From: Avena insularis
Lineage: Eukaryota; Streptophyta; Magnoliopsida; Poales; Poaceae
Length of the DNA: 64,000 nucleotides
Direction: 5' to 3'
Assembly: GCA_023614405.1 (NCBI GenBank)
Contig: CM042694.1
Coordinates: forward strand, 354,472,010 to 354,536,009
Positions 35,001 through 47,295 of the stretch are shown here, one piece after another; positions within the stretch are counted from its first letter, which is position 1; each line of letters starts with the position of its first letter. The translations under genes and the position numbers were made by a program. The notes below the pieces were generated by a model. That model made no database searches. It worked only from the letters and a program-made list of their open reading frames with translations, and was not told the origin of the DNA.

Positions 35001-38000
35001 GTGCACGGAAGCAGGGTTCGAATCCCTGGCAAGGGGGCCCGCTGGTCAATGACGGTGGCTCCCCAATGGGTATCCACAGATCTGGGCCGTTGGGGTAAGG
35101 AGGATTCGACGGTCCTCGGGCTTCTTCAACCCTCGACTCGGAGCTAGCTCGCCGGAACCCTAGGCGGAGTCTGGGCGGCAGCGGGGGCTTACCAGGGGCT
35201 CGGAAGGCGACGAGGAGCAGCGGAGGTGAAGCGGCACTTGATGGCGAGCAGATTGAGGGGCGGCACGGTTAGGTTCACGCCTGGGAAGGTGCTCGCACGA
35301 CGGTGCCCGAACCTAGCTCGCCGGAGCTTCGCCGGTGAGGTCGGAGGAGGCGGTCCTGGGCCAAAACAAGCACACGGTTAGGTAGAGGGGGAAGAGGGGA
35401 TCTCTGTAGAGTGACATACAGAGGAGGGGGAGCACGGGAGAGGGAGCCTTGCTCGAATTTCTGAGAGAGGCTGAGAGCTCTCTCTCTCTTCTTCTCGGGC
35501 AGGACAAGGCAGGGGAGAGGGAGTGGAGCTCGGGGGAAGTGAGTGGAGGGGAGAGGAGTGAAATGAGAGGCCGAGAGGGGGCTGGCCACCCTCTGGCCCT
35601 TTTAACTAGAGGGGGAGGGTGTATGTGGAATATGTCCATGAGAGGGCAGGGGCAGGTCCATGGCCACCTCATTGGGTGCTAGGGGCGATGGAAAGAGAGG
35701 GTGTGGGGCTCTGGTCGAGCAAAGAGGATAGGGGTAGCTGTGGTAATTAAATGGGGCATATCTTTGTAAGATGTGGTTGTCTCTCTCTCTCTCTACTAGT
35801 CCAAGGGTAGGGATAAGTAGGTGTGTGATGGTGGTACTGTAGTGCTACAGCGAAGATGACCAGGAGGGTCATGGTGGCTATAGAGGAGTGCTTGACAAGC
35901 CTTGGGTGATGACTTAGCTTGGGTTTAGATGGTTTTGCAAGTTTTGATCAAAAGATGGCTTGTGAAGGAGTTTGAAAAGTTTGTACTAGACAAAGTGGGA
36001 GAATGACACTAGTGTGTAGATGGGATCAAGATATCTCTCCAAGAATTAATTGGGGTTTTTCTAGGGCTTATAAGTCCACCTAGAAGCATTAATTCCAAAA
36101 GTGCAGAATTGGTTTCTAGAAGTTAAGGTGATATTTTTACATTAGACAAAGTGATATTTTGGTGTGGAAGGGTCCTTGATACCACATTGCACCTTGGGAA
36201 ATTTTAATGGGATTTATTGAGATGGGGAAGTATTTTTAAGGAATTGTTTCTTGTTTCTGCCATTTAGGAAAAAGGGCAAAAAGAAATAATAAAGAATCTC
36301 AAAAATATTTATTTTTGAGGTGGGAATATAGAGTATGATATATGGATCTCAACTGAGCCAAAAGTTGGGGAAGTGTTTTGGCAAAAACCAAACTTTCCTT
36401 TGTAGGAATTTTGAGATTTTGTCTATTAAAGGAATTAAATAGATTTGGAGCCATGATAATTATGGATAATATTTGATAAAATCTTGGTGATCAAGGTAGA
36501 TGAGGTAGACAAGGTTTAACAAGCATTTGCAACCTTTCGAAATGGAAATTCAACTTGAATAGGATGGAAAACAAGGAGTTGTGGATCTAGGGTGATGTTA
36601 TTTTTATACCACCAAAACCTTGTTGGATCTTGGAGCTCAGAGCTCACCTTGATGCAAGGGATAGATGGATAGCTCGACCAATTCATATAGATGATCATGG
36701 CATAAGGATTTTGGACTGGTTACATTTGAGGTGGTATGGAGGTGATGGCAAACTTTGTTGAAAATAAGGCTGCCATACGAGATGAGTCATGATGCCTTAT
36801 AAACCATGTGGGTTTAAGAAACACAAAGATCCACTTAGAACAAGTGAAGTAGATGCTGATAGACCTATATGATTATAACACAACCATGCAAAGAGTTGTT
36901 CCATAGAATGTTGGATGATGGTGTGAGCTTCTGTCAAAGTAGGCATGATGACTAGATTTGCAGGAAAAGTTAATTTCTTGCCTGCAAAACCATCAAGAGA
37001 AAGTGAGTTGGAGGATGATCTAACCAAGGGCAAGAGTGGAACTTGGTAGTCCTTAGGAGGGTTAACAATATGGTTCAGGTGGATTTCCAAAAATGCACAA
37101 GGGTTGAGAAAGGGAGGCATTCAAAAAGGTGATGCTGGAAATAGTTTTCCAGACTTAGTCAAAATTGGCAGATTTTGGGTTTTTGACTAGATTATGAGAG
37201 GGGATGTTTTTGAGGGGTTGCAATGTACCAAAGCATCATCAAGTGGATTATATTGAAGTGTAGAGGGAGTAGGAGGGATCCATTCTTGATATTGGTCTTC
37301 ATTGACTTGGAGACTTCTGGAATGGATCACTGCGGAATTGATCAGGTTAAGGGTTTTAGATGATCACCTGGTGGCTAGAGATGGGATCCAACTTTGTATT
37401 CTTGCTTAGGGTGTGGTGATTTGGAAACATCTTGATTCCTAGTGATGATATCCTAGAGTAGCTCATACTATCTCCTAAGCAGACAAATCAAGCAGCAGAT
37501 CAGGGCAACTCATCTTACAAACAAAGTAAACCTACTACTAGGGTTACCATCAAGATTAGCTTGAGGTAAGGATGGGTATTTTGAAAAGGTTGTGGTTGGA
37601 GTCAGGTGAGTGTCCTTGGTATCTCTGCCAAGAGTAGAATTCAAATGCTTTGAAAAGAGGTTTTGGGAAAACTAGAGATAAGATTAGTTGAGGGTTTTGT
37701 CTTGAAAACATAAGGAGGTTATAGCTCTCCATAGTTTTGTCAATGGAAGCTACTAAACTAGTTTTGGTTACACAAGCATCTTGGCTCAGGTTTTGAAATG
37801 TCCGAACATTTGAGAATCTGTAAAATGAGCCAGGATAGTTTTGTTAAATAGCTTTTGTCAACTGAGGGTGAGGTAAGGAGTATCATATGGTATATACTCA
37901 CATGCACAAGTACAAACAAACAACAAGCACACACTGCACCCATGAACAAGAAAAAGGTTTTGTTCCCCCTGATTTTTGCATTCTGGACAACTAATCAGGG

Positions 38001-38022
38001 TTCCTGAAATTGGGATGTTACA
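32004..38022 (-). repeat. Element B 5' LTR
   Basis: This 6019-bp partner of 24031-29966 is longer because it keeps two short segments (about 34476-34530 and about 36566-36586). A candidate TATA lies at 35598-35606. Confidence 0.93.
35598..35607 (-). promoter_or_regulatory. Candidate TATA box, element B 5' LTR
   Basis: The minus strand reads AGTTAAAAGGG. It is identical in place to 27567-27576. As this is the 5' LTR, this copy would drive any transcript of B. Confidence 0.3.
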
Positions 38023-38542
38023 GAATGGGCCCAGTATATCTTCCTGTCACGCAGGGTAACAAATCCTGATCTTGATGCATATGTCGCAACCTATCCCTCT
38101 AGAATACCCAACATACACAGTTATGATTACGCATTTACGGTCATGATGTTTGATGCAGTCAAAGTAGCATCGGGTGATAGTGATTAATATGATCTCACAG
38201 TCAAAGGAGAAGGATACTACACTTCTAATTACTGCAACGATGAACATGTGACTTGATCGTGTTGCAATACTTATACTAGGTAATTTCCATCACAACATTC
38301 ACTAATGATATGACTCTATTGTTAGTTGGCATAAATGTAAAATGATCAGGAAACCTTGATCATCAGCTGCCCAATGAAATAGTTAAATAGAGGCTACTAG
38401 AGACTCTGGTTTGTTTACATATCACATGTGTATCAACGTTTCTGATTGATATAGTTATAGCATGATACAAAACTATTATAAACTTATTGATATATGATAA
38501 TAAACACCTTTTATTATTTGCCTCTAGGGCATATCTCCTTTA
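38023..38542 (-). mobile_element. Copia element G, LTR part 2
   Basis: On the minus strand the LTR starts near 38542, with GGAGATATGCCCTAGAGGC just inside, the hallmark of BARE/Angela-type LTR starts in grasses. It continues to the element B insertion point, then resumes at 24030. The first bases read TAAAGG where TGTTGG is expected. Positions 38023-38027 are the target duplication. Confidence 0.7.
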
Positions 38543-39409
38543 GTCTCCCACTTGCACTAGTGTACAAATAATCTAGTTGGCATTTGTTACTGATCATGAA
38601 ACCATATCATATGCCTGCTCATGGAGAAACCCTTGTGTCTTTTTTATCTGTATTACCAGATCCTTATGTTCTTTGCAAATTGTTAATGTCCTCTGATTGA
38701 CATCTACACCATTATCACATAATGTGTCAAAGTATTTGTTTCGGCTACAGAGTGAGACTTTGTTTTCTAGTATTTACCATGACGGTCGATTAGTCAATTG
38801 AATTTTCACTGTTGTCATGTATACCAGAAAACATGCTCAGTTGAAGTCGAACTTCTTTAAGCCATAACAATTATATCAACCATTTCTGAAATAGCTATAT
38901 ATAATTTTATATCTATGTATATCCTAGCTGAAATTGCATTTAATTGTAATTTCTGTGTCCAATGCACACATTTTATAAGTTCAAGGATAAACTTAACTCT
39001 AGTCCTGTGACTTACTTAGAATCACTTCGAGTAAATGTTCTTACAGCTAAGAACTTGTTATAATCACGGACTAGGGGTCACATTATATCGAACATACAAT
39101 ATAGTTATATGTAAGAATCTATGACTAAGGTATATCAGATGTTACACATCTATTTTATTTCCTTTTAACCAATATTGTTTATACTAAGACAAACTCAATG
39201 TTTCATCTAGTTTTACAAGCAAGAACCATTTTCTTTCATGTTCTATTCTGAACTCTTTTAGAATCCAAACTAGAATATTCTGAACTCTTTCAGAAACTAT
39301 TTCATAAATCATTTCGATAATAACATTCATTAAATGAATCAATCTATCTCGATAGATTTCTAATGTTTAATGTTTTGTTCAACTTTCATCGAATATTCAT
39401 ATATACGCA
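38543..39409 (-). mobile_element. Copia element G, internal end
   Basis: The polypurine-type stretch GCAAGTGGGAGACTA (minus strand) abuts the LTR. The remainder is AT-rich and non-coding, up to the left LTR of element E. No Copia RT or RNase H domain is seen, so G may be a non-autonomous or truncated copy. Confidence 0.55.
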
Positions 39410-40683
39410 TGTTGTCGTATGGAGTATAGTAGCTTTTTCCCTAGTAGACATAGGTTTAATCAAACCTTGGGAAACAATGCTAAAAGGAAATTAATGCACA
39501 TCTACAAGACTTGTTTCTTTGTTTTACCTTCGTTTACTGGACCTTTCTAGTTTACTTTGAATCATGGGTTGTTTCAATAGATGGAGATAGGTCACGGTCG
39601 AAGATTCACGTGCAGTTGCACATCATATGGGATAAAGATAGTAATATGCATATTCATGTGTAATGATTTAACAAAGATAAAATGTGTGGGCAACACATCC
39701 CTATATACTAGAGCCCCTATGAATCACATACATAGTAATAGTCTTTTGATCCAACCATTGTAACCGCGAAGCACCGGGCTTACAACAATTATTACGTGAA
39801 AAACATAGATCAAAACCTTAAGAAGTGATGTTGCTATTGTTTCCAAATGGATCGCTAAGCGAAGATCGTACTCCCATATCTATGACTAGGTTTCCTACGA
39901 GATTGCTGCTAACCAAGTATCTCACCTCAAACCTTTATCAATCTCTGGGATCTTGGGTACCTACAAGTCCATAGATCGAGACATGAGACAAAGGAACGAA
40001 GATATGAATCTCTATTCAATCAATACACAGTACTCCCATGGATTTAGATGCACATAAACGCAGTGAGGTTTCACCCTAATCTGCAGCCCGTGAGGACTAA
40101 TCACTCATAACAATAAGATCAAGGATAGAAAACATTTGCAAAATATTTAGATTGAAATCAAATATTCTTACAATGGTCACCGAATCATAAGGATATCTCA
40201 AGTACAAGCTAATGGCTATGGCTATGGAGAGAATGTATGGTGGAGAGGATGAACTATGGTGGTGGATCTCCTTCGGTGGTGGTGTGATGTAATCTGAAAT
40301 GGCAGCCCTCTGCGCGGTGGCCGAGACCTCAAAATATATAGGTGCCTTTACAAAAGTTGTAGGGTTTAATGAGATGAAGCTAATGCCACCTAGTACGGGC
40401 GGGTTTCCCGGAAGGACCTGCTCGTACCAGCGGTCGTTAACCCTATGGAGCATGGGTTTCGACCCAGGATTGCTTGGCCATGTGGACTTCCTCAAAATCT
40501 TCATTATTGGCTCCTGATTTTTTCCTTAAAAGCATGAATTCTTGCACAACATAATTCAAAACAATGGATTGCACATCTTTGCAATAATTAGTCATTAGTA
40601 GCAAGGATAGAGAGATTCTTGGTCGATTACTTGACTAAAAGCAAAGTTTACGCGGCAAAAGATGCCTATTTTTACAGCCATCA
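39410..40683 (-). repeat. Element E 3' LTR
   Basis: The stretch 39424-39830 matches 63595-64000 closely. On the minus strand it starts TGATGGCTGTAAAAA at 40683, next to the polypurine tract. It contains the U3 hairpin (40388-40440) and TATA (40332-40341). Confidence 0.85.
40332..40440 (-). promoter_or_regulatory. U3 hairpin and TATA of element E LTR
   Basis: On the minus strand the tag GTTAACGACC is followed by an imperfect stem (arms CTGGTACGAGCAGGT and CCCGCCCGTACTAG), then CCTATATATTTTG about 45 bp downstream. The stem sequence differs from that of D, but the tag, position and pairing are the same. Confidence 0.6.
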
Positions 40684-40722
40684 ACTTCCCCAAAGCTTAG
40701 ACCTTGATCGCCCTCGAGCAAG
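40684..40722 (-). other. Polypurine tract and pre-PPT hairpin of element E
   Basis: The minus strand reads CTTGCTCG-AGGG-CGATCAAG (40703-40722, one mismatch in the stem), then TAAGCTTTGGGGAAGT (40684-40699) directly before the LTR. Confidence 0.75.
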
Positions 40723-42320
40723 AAAACAACAAAACCATAAAGAACTCGGTGTTTAATCTGAAATAAGGAGAGTATGAATTCACTTACGACTGGTAGCTAT
40801 ATGCGTCCAACACTTCTTCCATTTGAAAAGCTCATCAAAGTTAGAGACATGCTAAGAATTTATACAAGCTTTTTAAACTCAAAGCAATCAAAGTAGAGTT
40901 GAATATAAGTATGAATAACTAGAAGTGTAACAATCAATCCAATTCCTCTAGTTAACTCTCAACCTGTTAAGGAACACTTGAATGTTTTATAATAGCAAAA
41001 TTAAGTAAGAGAGATCATGTCCCAAGTAGCATAATAGTGAAGTATCTCATTGAGACTCACATTAGTAAATCAAGACTATCAAAACACTATTATTCCAATC
41101 ATTGTCTTTCAAGAAATATCATAGAGTAGTAATGAGACCATGCCAAAGACAGTTTAGTGTGGATCTTTATTTTTCTTCAAGGATCATCGAGTTTTTCTTT
41201 TAACAAAGGTTTGCACGGCCTTCAAGAGTACCAATACTTTTTCCCATTATGGTGACAAGTGCCACCCATGTCATCAACTCATAGCCAAACTCAGGGTTTG
41301 TACCATTGGTCGTTCATAGGCTAGTGGAGTTGTTGTCATCCAAAGGTGTGCATCAAAACTTATAAACTTTTTAAATAGTATCATAATTTTGATCCACAAG
41401 GTTAGCTTTAGCATGAATCACAATTACCACTAGACTTCATTTCAATCAAACAACTCCCTTCAAGAGTGTCATCAAGTCTATCAAAACATCTATGGGGTTA
41501 AGTATCTTCAAAGGTATACTCTTAAGACAATCAATCATCAAACAAGTCATAAATTTGAGACTTTTTCTTGTTGTACTTGTTTGGCAATATTATTACCAAT
41601 GGAAGACTCGGTTAACTACAATAACTAGAGCAAAAGCTTCCACAACTACTTACTCATGCAAATAAAAAGCTTTACTCTAACTATTTTGAATTACTCCCAC
41701 TAGCATAACATTTCAGCAAATCAACTAAATAAGATAAACAATTCAAACTTCAAAAGTGGGAGACATAGTACATACCTCTCATGGGTGACTTCAATTTCTC
41801 TTCCTTATGGGGATGTGTTCCTTCAAATTCAAGTTAAACTCACTCTCATAATAATATTGAAGCAAAGAGGCAATAGATAAATCCACTTGCACGAAAAAGG
41901 ATAAAAGGAAAAATCTTTTTGTAATTTTGATGATAGGGATTAAAGAATAGAAAAAAACTAACTTGCGACCAAGCAAGGAACTAAGAAAAGAAAAACAAAG
42001 AAAGAAACAAAAACCGAAAGCAAAAGAAAAGGCAAAGTGTTGGAACAAACCAACACAAGTGTTTCAAAGCTCACAAGGATCTCAAGTACAACCTCATGAT
42101 TACACAAATAAAAATGTCGGGGGACACATCCCCAAGTTCAGGCTTTTGCAAGCCCTTTGGTTTCTCATTGTGGTGGTGGTGTACAATCTCCCAAGTTCCA
42201 TTGGCTGCTCCAATTGGTGAACTGTGTTGAGTGGTTGGTAGTAGCGTCTCGGAGGTTGATGGAGAGGTTTCTCATATTTTGGATGCTTCCTTCGAGAGCA
42301 TAGATATCATCATAGGTGGT
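40723..42320. other. Element E 3' non-coding internal region
   Basis: AT-rich, no gene. It is the counterpart of 56767-58373 in element D: both end in the pre-PPT hairpin. Confidence 0.6.
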
Positions 42321-43145
42321 CTAGTATTTTGGTGGCTGCTCCCCTTGTTTGGGTCCCTCTTGTTCTACTTCTTCATCTTCTCCTTCTTCATCCATGAGTT
42401 CTTCTTGTTGGGGTAGTCTTGCTTCAACCTGCGCGTCAAAATGCAAATGTCCATCCTCGATAGAGAACAAACCATTAGGAAAAGGAGCTAGGATCAAGTG
42501 ATCTGCTCCAGGTATATCAAGAAAGTATCTACCATTGGATTTAGAAATCATACCACAAGCTCTTAGAGTAGAGAAATTGAGACACCGGTCTCCTGTCAAT
42601 GGTTGGATATTACCTATGTTGACTTGAAGAGCGCGTGCAAGAATGATGACAACTCATCCTCTCCATATGGGACCACGGGATTGAAGAGCTTGATAACTAA
42701 GATAGAACAATAGAAGGGCGCCAAAATTTGGCGTCAAATTACAATTTGGAATAACATCTCTTGCGAGGATCATCATATCCTCCTCATTGACTCAAGTAAA
42801 CTCACCACGTGCACACAAAGTGTTAGCAATAACATAGAACAAATAACGAATAACAAGGTGATCAATTTGGTTTCCCTTGGGAATGTTTCCATGGATTTTC
42901 ATTCTACAAAAGTAGTCCAAGGGTGATGGATTAAGAAAAAAGGTGTTGGAGCATACATCAATGGTGTTGTTGGCAAACCCAAAATGATGAGCCCATTGGT
43001 CGAGTGTCAAGGAATACTCACAGTTCATAAGGCGTAAGTTGATGCGATCAACTCCTGGCATTTGCTCCTCGGACCAGTAGTGTGAACTCACCGTATGCGT
43101 GAAGGTACTAAGGAACTCAAGTGCCAAGCGGTGATATGTGGCAGC
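42321..43145 (-). pseudogene. Element E ORF3, 3' part (ATHILA ORF-like)
   Basis: The frames 42792-43145 and 42321-42599 are the C-terminal two-thirds of an ATHILA-type ORF. They carry blocks YHRLALEFLS, LRLMNCEYSLTLDQW and RYLFYVIANTLCARGEF, then a later FPNGLFSIEDG block and an acidic tail (EEGEDEEVEQE). A stop near 42790 and further breaks lie between the two frames. It is aligned block by block with element D ORF3. The 5' part is at 58958-59210, split off by element D. Confidence 0.75.
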
Positions 43146-44404
43146 TGATGGCTCTGAAATATAGCCATCTACGTCCACATTTAAACTGGATATTATTCAT
43201 AATTTTGATGAAATATCTCTCTAAACCCTGCCACTAATGCTAATATTCAGAGGGGTATGCAATCCTTTCTTTTATATTTTTCCTACACAGATAATGTTTT
43301 TTAAAGGAGGGAATCACTACATTAAAGTCAAAGATACAAGATTTCCAACAACCAGAAGAAACCAGGAGCCGTAAGATGGAGGCAAACGCTTTAACGACCA
43401 ACTATATGACCATAGCAAAAATTCTGGCTGTATAGCTCCGGTCATATAGTTGGCACCGCCACCGTTAGGTTAAATAGAACAACTTTCGTGAAGGGACCCC
43501 TATATAAAGAAGCCTCGGGCAACGAGAAAACAAGCCAGACCTCACCAAAAGACTCTGCCACAGATCTCCAGCCGCCTCCAGATCTCCAAATCCTTCTCCA
43601 TCTCCATAGCCATATTCCACCCCTTGTAATAGTAGATCTCTTATTTGATTGGCAACATTGTAAGACTATTGCTATCAATCTTATGATTTTTATTACAATG
43701 TTTGTGATTGTTGATCTCATCTCTATGTGTGAGTAATTCTCCTTGGGCTGAGAGCTTTGGCCTAGCCATGTAGCAATTGTGCATGTTATTTATCATAGAT
43801 GGGATCATGTATTAGTTTGTATGACATGATTATTATTGTATCTTCTCTTGCCTCAATCCAATGAATTGTCAGGTAGCTAAGACCCCGAGGGTTGATCCAG
43901 GTATAGGGAGTATGAGTAATGACTAGTCTGCAGGTTGGGAACCCTAGTGACAGAAGGGGTAGTACGGCTGTATGTGAGGGATTTACTTGGGATTAACGGT
44001 GACATCACTATGCATATCATTAGTTCTCTTTCTTCTATGGATGAGACTAGCAGGTTATTGCTATAAGTGGTTGCGGAGGCACTGTCAATTATGGATGCAC
44101 TACCCACATATAATTTATCTTGCTCTAACAAGTACATGCATACTTTATTTCTATCTTTTATTTCCATCAGATGTTTTGCACAATGACAGGTGAAACCGAA
44201 CGGCCTAGGACCTCTCTCTCCATCATCGACAATAACAAAAAGACGCAAGCTACTAGTCCGGTAAAAACACAAAAGGAATTTTAAAACTCTAGAAGGTCCG
44301 TTAAAGTAACTTCACTATGCCTTTGCTTCCCGAGGATTCGATAACCTAGGTCTACTAGGGAAAAAGAAGCTACACTACATCTATAATCTGGATCGAAGGT
44401 ATCA
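43146..44404 (+). repeat. Element D 5' LTR
   Basis: It runs TGATGGCTCTG to GAAGGTATCA, 1259 bp. Its two ends match the 3' LTR (58411-58957), but about 716 bp in the middle (43217-43932), including hairpin and TATA, are missing there. Confidence 0.92.
43392..43509 (+). promoter_or_regulatory. U3 hairpin and TATA of element D 5' LTR
   Basis: The tag TTTAACGACC leads into arms CCAACTATATGACC (43398-43411) and GGTCATATAGTTGG (43440-43453), a perfect 14-bp pairing. CCCCTATATAAAG (43497-43509) follows about 45 bp on. Both arms read TATATG/CATATA where element I has TATACG/CGTATA, so pairing is kept through a paired change. Confidence 0.75.
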
Positions 44405-44414
44405 ACCCTTTTTC

Positions 44415-44431
44415 TGGCGCCGTTGCCGGGG
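44415..44431 (+). other. Element D primer binding site (tRNA-Asp)
   Basis: TGGCGCCGTTGCCGGGG is a perfect match to the tRNA-Asp-type PBS, 10 nt after the LTR end. Confidence 0.95.
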
Positions 44432-44610
44432 TAGCAATAGCTACCCTAGTGAGGTTATTAGGAACCTTGTTAGTTTTTAATTCTTGTTTTTAAGTTTTGT
44501 TAGTTTGCTTTCAGTCTTTATTTGATAAACCAAAAAAATTAGTTAGCCTTTAAATTCTTGCTTTTACTATTATAATTATCTGTTTAAGAAAACCCAAAAA
44601 CATAGGAAAT

Positions 44611-45273
44611 ATGACTGAAAAGAAGCTTGGGGAGTTTTCTACTCCCATCAATGATTATTTGCGTACTCCTATTACTCAGCCAGCAATTGCTGCTGATGAC
44701 TATGAAATTAAGCCCCATTATTTAAGTTTGGTTCAACAGAATCAATTTGGAGGCTCTGCTGTTCAAGGCGCAGGTATGCACTTAAATACTTTCACTAAAA
44801 TATGTGATATGATGCGTATAAAAGATGTTGACCCTAATGAGGTCAAATTACGTCTATTTCCTTTCTCTCTAAGAGGGAGAGCAAAAGAATGGTTGCTATC
44901 TTTGCCTAGAAATACTATTACATCATGGGTGGGATATACTTCTTTATTTATGACTAAATTTTTCCCATATGCAAACGACTATGCAACTCCGATCTAATAT
45001 TACTAGTTTTAGACAGGAAGAGCGTGAGCCACTAGCGCTTGCATGGGACAGGATGAAAGAATGCCTAAGAAACTATCCTAGTCATGGGATGGAAGATTGG
45101 TTAATCCTCCATTTATTTTATAATGCTCTTAATCCTGTATCTAAGTCTATGCTTGATACTGCAGCTGGAGGAACATTCATGGGTAAACGTATTACCGAAG
45201 CAAAGCAGCTATTAGACAATATGCAAGACAACCATGCCCAATGGCATGTGGAAAGATTAAACACGAAGAAGAC
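44611..45273 (+). pseudogene. Element D gag, 5' part
   Basis: The start Met is at 44611, 180 bp after the PBS. Blocks include LVQQNQFGGS, FTKICDMMRIKDVDPNE and the Retrotrans_gag-type LRLFPFSLRGRAKEWLLSLP, then WDRMKECLRNYPSHGMEDW. A frameshift near 44970-44995 moves the frame. The gag is cut at 45273 by element C and resumes at 53424 in a compatible frame. Element E gag (63380) is a close relative. Confidence 0.9.
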
Positions 45274-46782
45274 TGATGACCCACAAGTATAGGGGGTATA
45301 TCACAGTATTTTCCATAAGTAAGAGTGTCGAACTCAACGAGGAGCAGAAGGTGCTGGCTAGTGGTATGGATCAGGAATTCTCTACAAATAGTTAGCAAAC
45401 GGATTTTTAGGGGTTTTCGATAAAGCAAGTAAACAAAGTAGGAGTAAATAAAAGACAGTAGGAATAAATGCAGCAAGTGGCCCAATCCTTTATGTAGCAA
45501 AGGAAAAGCCAGTTGTATTACTTAAGATGACCAAACGTACTCAAGGACACATGGGAAGACTGTCAAGTGCTTTCGCTTCATATAGTTGATTAATCTTCTC
45601 TAGCTTGCTAAGTGTTGTGTGGGTGAACCTGTGCTAATGTACCGCCCCATCCAAGACTAATACATACTTGTGATTATACCCCTTGCAAACATCCGTACGT
45701 ACAAGACAGTAATTAAGGTAGAAACCTAACCACAGCTTTAAACTCTAAGACCCTTACGTCCCTTGTGCAATGGTTTCCTAACGGGGGTTCAGGTTTCTAT
45801 CACTCCGGCAACCCCTATGATTAGTAGCCAAACACACAATGCATTCCCCTAGGCCGATATAGGTGAAGTGTCATGTAGTCGATGTTCACATGACACCACT
45901 AGAAGAAGTACACCACAACTTAAATATCAAACTATTGAATCTTTCTCAACACAACTCCACTACTAACAACATGACTTCTCCCATGTCCTCAAGAACAAAA
46001 CGAACTATTCACAAGACATCATATGGATCATGATCAGAGATGGAATAATGATGTATAACAATCTGAACATAAACAATAATTCAACGGTTCACTCAATAGC
46101 ATCAACTACAAAGATTAATCAACACCGGGAAAGTTTCTCCTATGAACTAATGCAAGATTCAACTCAATTGTTACAGCAATATGGAGATGGTGATAAGGGT
46201 ACTGATGGTGATGCTGGTGGTGATGATGATGATCCCGATGAAGTCCAGCTTGATGGTGGTGTTGATGGCGATGATCTCCCCTCTCTGGGAAGGAATTCCC
46301 CCGGCAGAAATCTATCTGCCGAAGAGATCTTTCTCTCTCATTGTTTTCCACCCCGCAGAAGCGGCGGAATCTTTCTGTGGTCGCTCCCGAGTCTTAGGGT
46401 TTCGAGAGGATGATATACGCCAGAGGGGAGAGGCTGGAGTGGGCCAGGGTGGCCACACCACCTCCTGGCGCGGCCTAGGGCTACCCACGCTAGAGGGGGT
46501 GTGGGCCCCCTATGGCCCATCTCCACTCCATCTTCTGGCATCCTTAGTCTTCTAGAAAAATAGGATTTTCCGTATATTTTCTCGGATTTTCTGATCTTCA
46601 CGAATTTTGCCTCCAAACAGCACCTTTTCCATCAGAATCCTGACTACAGTGGTCCATGCTCCAAAAGTCATCAACCATGCAAAAACAGATGAAATAACAT
46701 AAGTATCACCTCTCAATATGAAATATATCAATGAATAATAGTGAATTAAGACATAGAATAGTGATGCAAAATGGACGTATCA
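45274..46782 (-). repeat. Element C 3' LTR
   Basis: 1509 bp, closely similar to 51904-53418 and to both element A LTRs. The GAT repeat lies at 46183-46240 (shortest of the four copies). The inverted repeat at 46447-46512 has decayed inner arms. Confidence 0.92.
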
Positions 46783-46819
46783 ACTCCCCCCAAGCTTAGA
46801 CTTCGCTTGTCCCCAAGCG
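46783..46819 (-). other. Polypurine tract and pre-PPT hairpin of element C
   Basis: AGCTTGGGGGGAGT (minus strand) abuts the LTR. The perfect hairpin CGCTTG-GGGA-CAAGCG lies at 46804-46819, as in element A. Confidence 0.8.
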
Positions 46820-47295
46820 AAACTGAGCTCAATAAACATGGCCTCAGGTTTATGGAGTGAAGAGTCGATAAAAGAATACAGATAAGAAGCATCACATTCA
46901 TCAAATACATAGATCATAATAGAAGAAATCTGACTATTATATAACTCAACTTGTAATAAGTAAAGGAAACACAATAAAGATACATAAAGTGAATCATAAT
47001 TGGTAATGGCAAACTTAGCTCTTGGTCAAAGAATAGTTGATAATTGCTGGAGTTCACAAATAACTGGTTTCAATGATAGCTTTCAAAGTAGTAAACATCA
47101 AGATAAGAGCAATGTGCAAAACAAGGAACATAAGAAACATGATTGAATAAATCATCATATGAATGAGTGAAACACAACAACTCAAAATACTTGTTGAGAT
47201 AGAAGGGAGTAGGTTTACTGACTCAACTACAAAGTAAAAGAAAGGCCCTTCACAGAGGGAAGCAGGGATTGCAAGTCTCATAAAGAGCTCCCAAA
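46820..47295 (-). pseudogene. Hydrophobic ORF next to the PPT (element C)
   Basis: Minus-strand frames 47054-47281 and 46780-46974 match the hydrophobic frames of element A. The differences over the best-aligned 210 bases are all amino-acid changing, so selection on the protein is not supported. No signal peptide or envelope motif is evident. Confidence 0.25.

Larger units (their letters stand above)
24031..38022 (-). mobile_element. Element B: non-autonomous gypsy-type element with 6-kb LTRs
   Basis: LTRs 24031-29966 (5936 bp) and 32004-38022 (6019 bp) flank only 2037 bp of internal DNA. On the minus strand the LTR runs TGTAACATCCC to GGATCCCACA, the PBS TGGTATCAGAGCC (tRNA-iMet) is 4 nt inside the 5' LTR, and a polypurine tract precedes the 3' LTR. 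The flanking duplication is aaatg (24026-24030) versus gaatg (38023-38027), one mismatch. No gag, PR, RT or INT domain is recognised, so it must rely on another element. It inserted into a Copia LTR. Confidence 0.92.
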
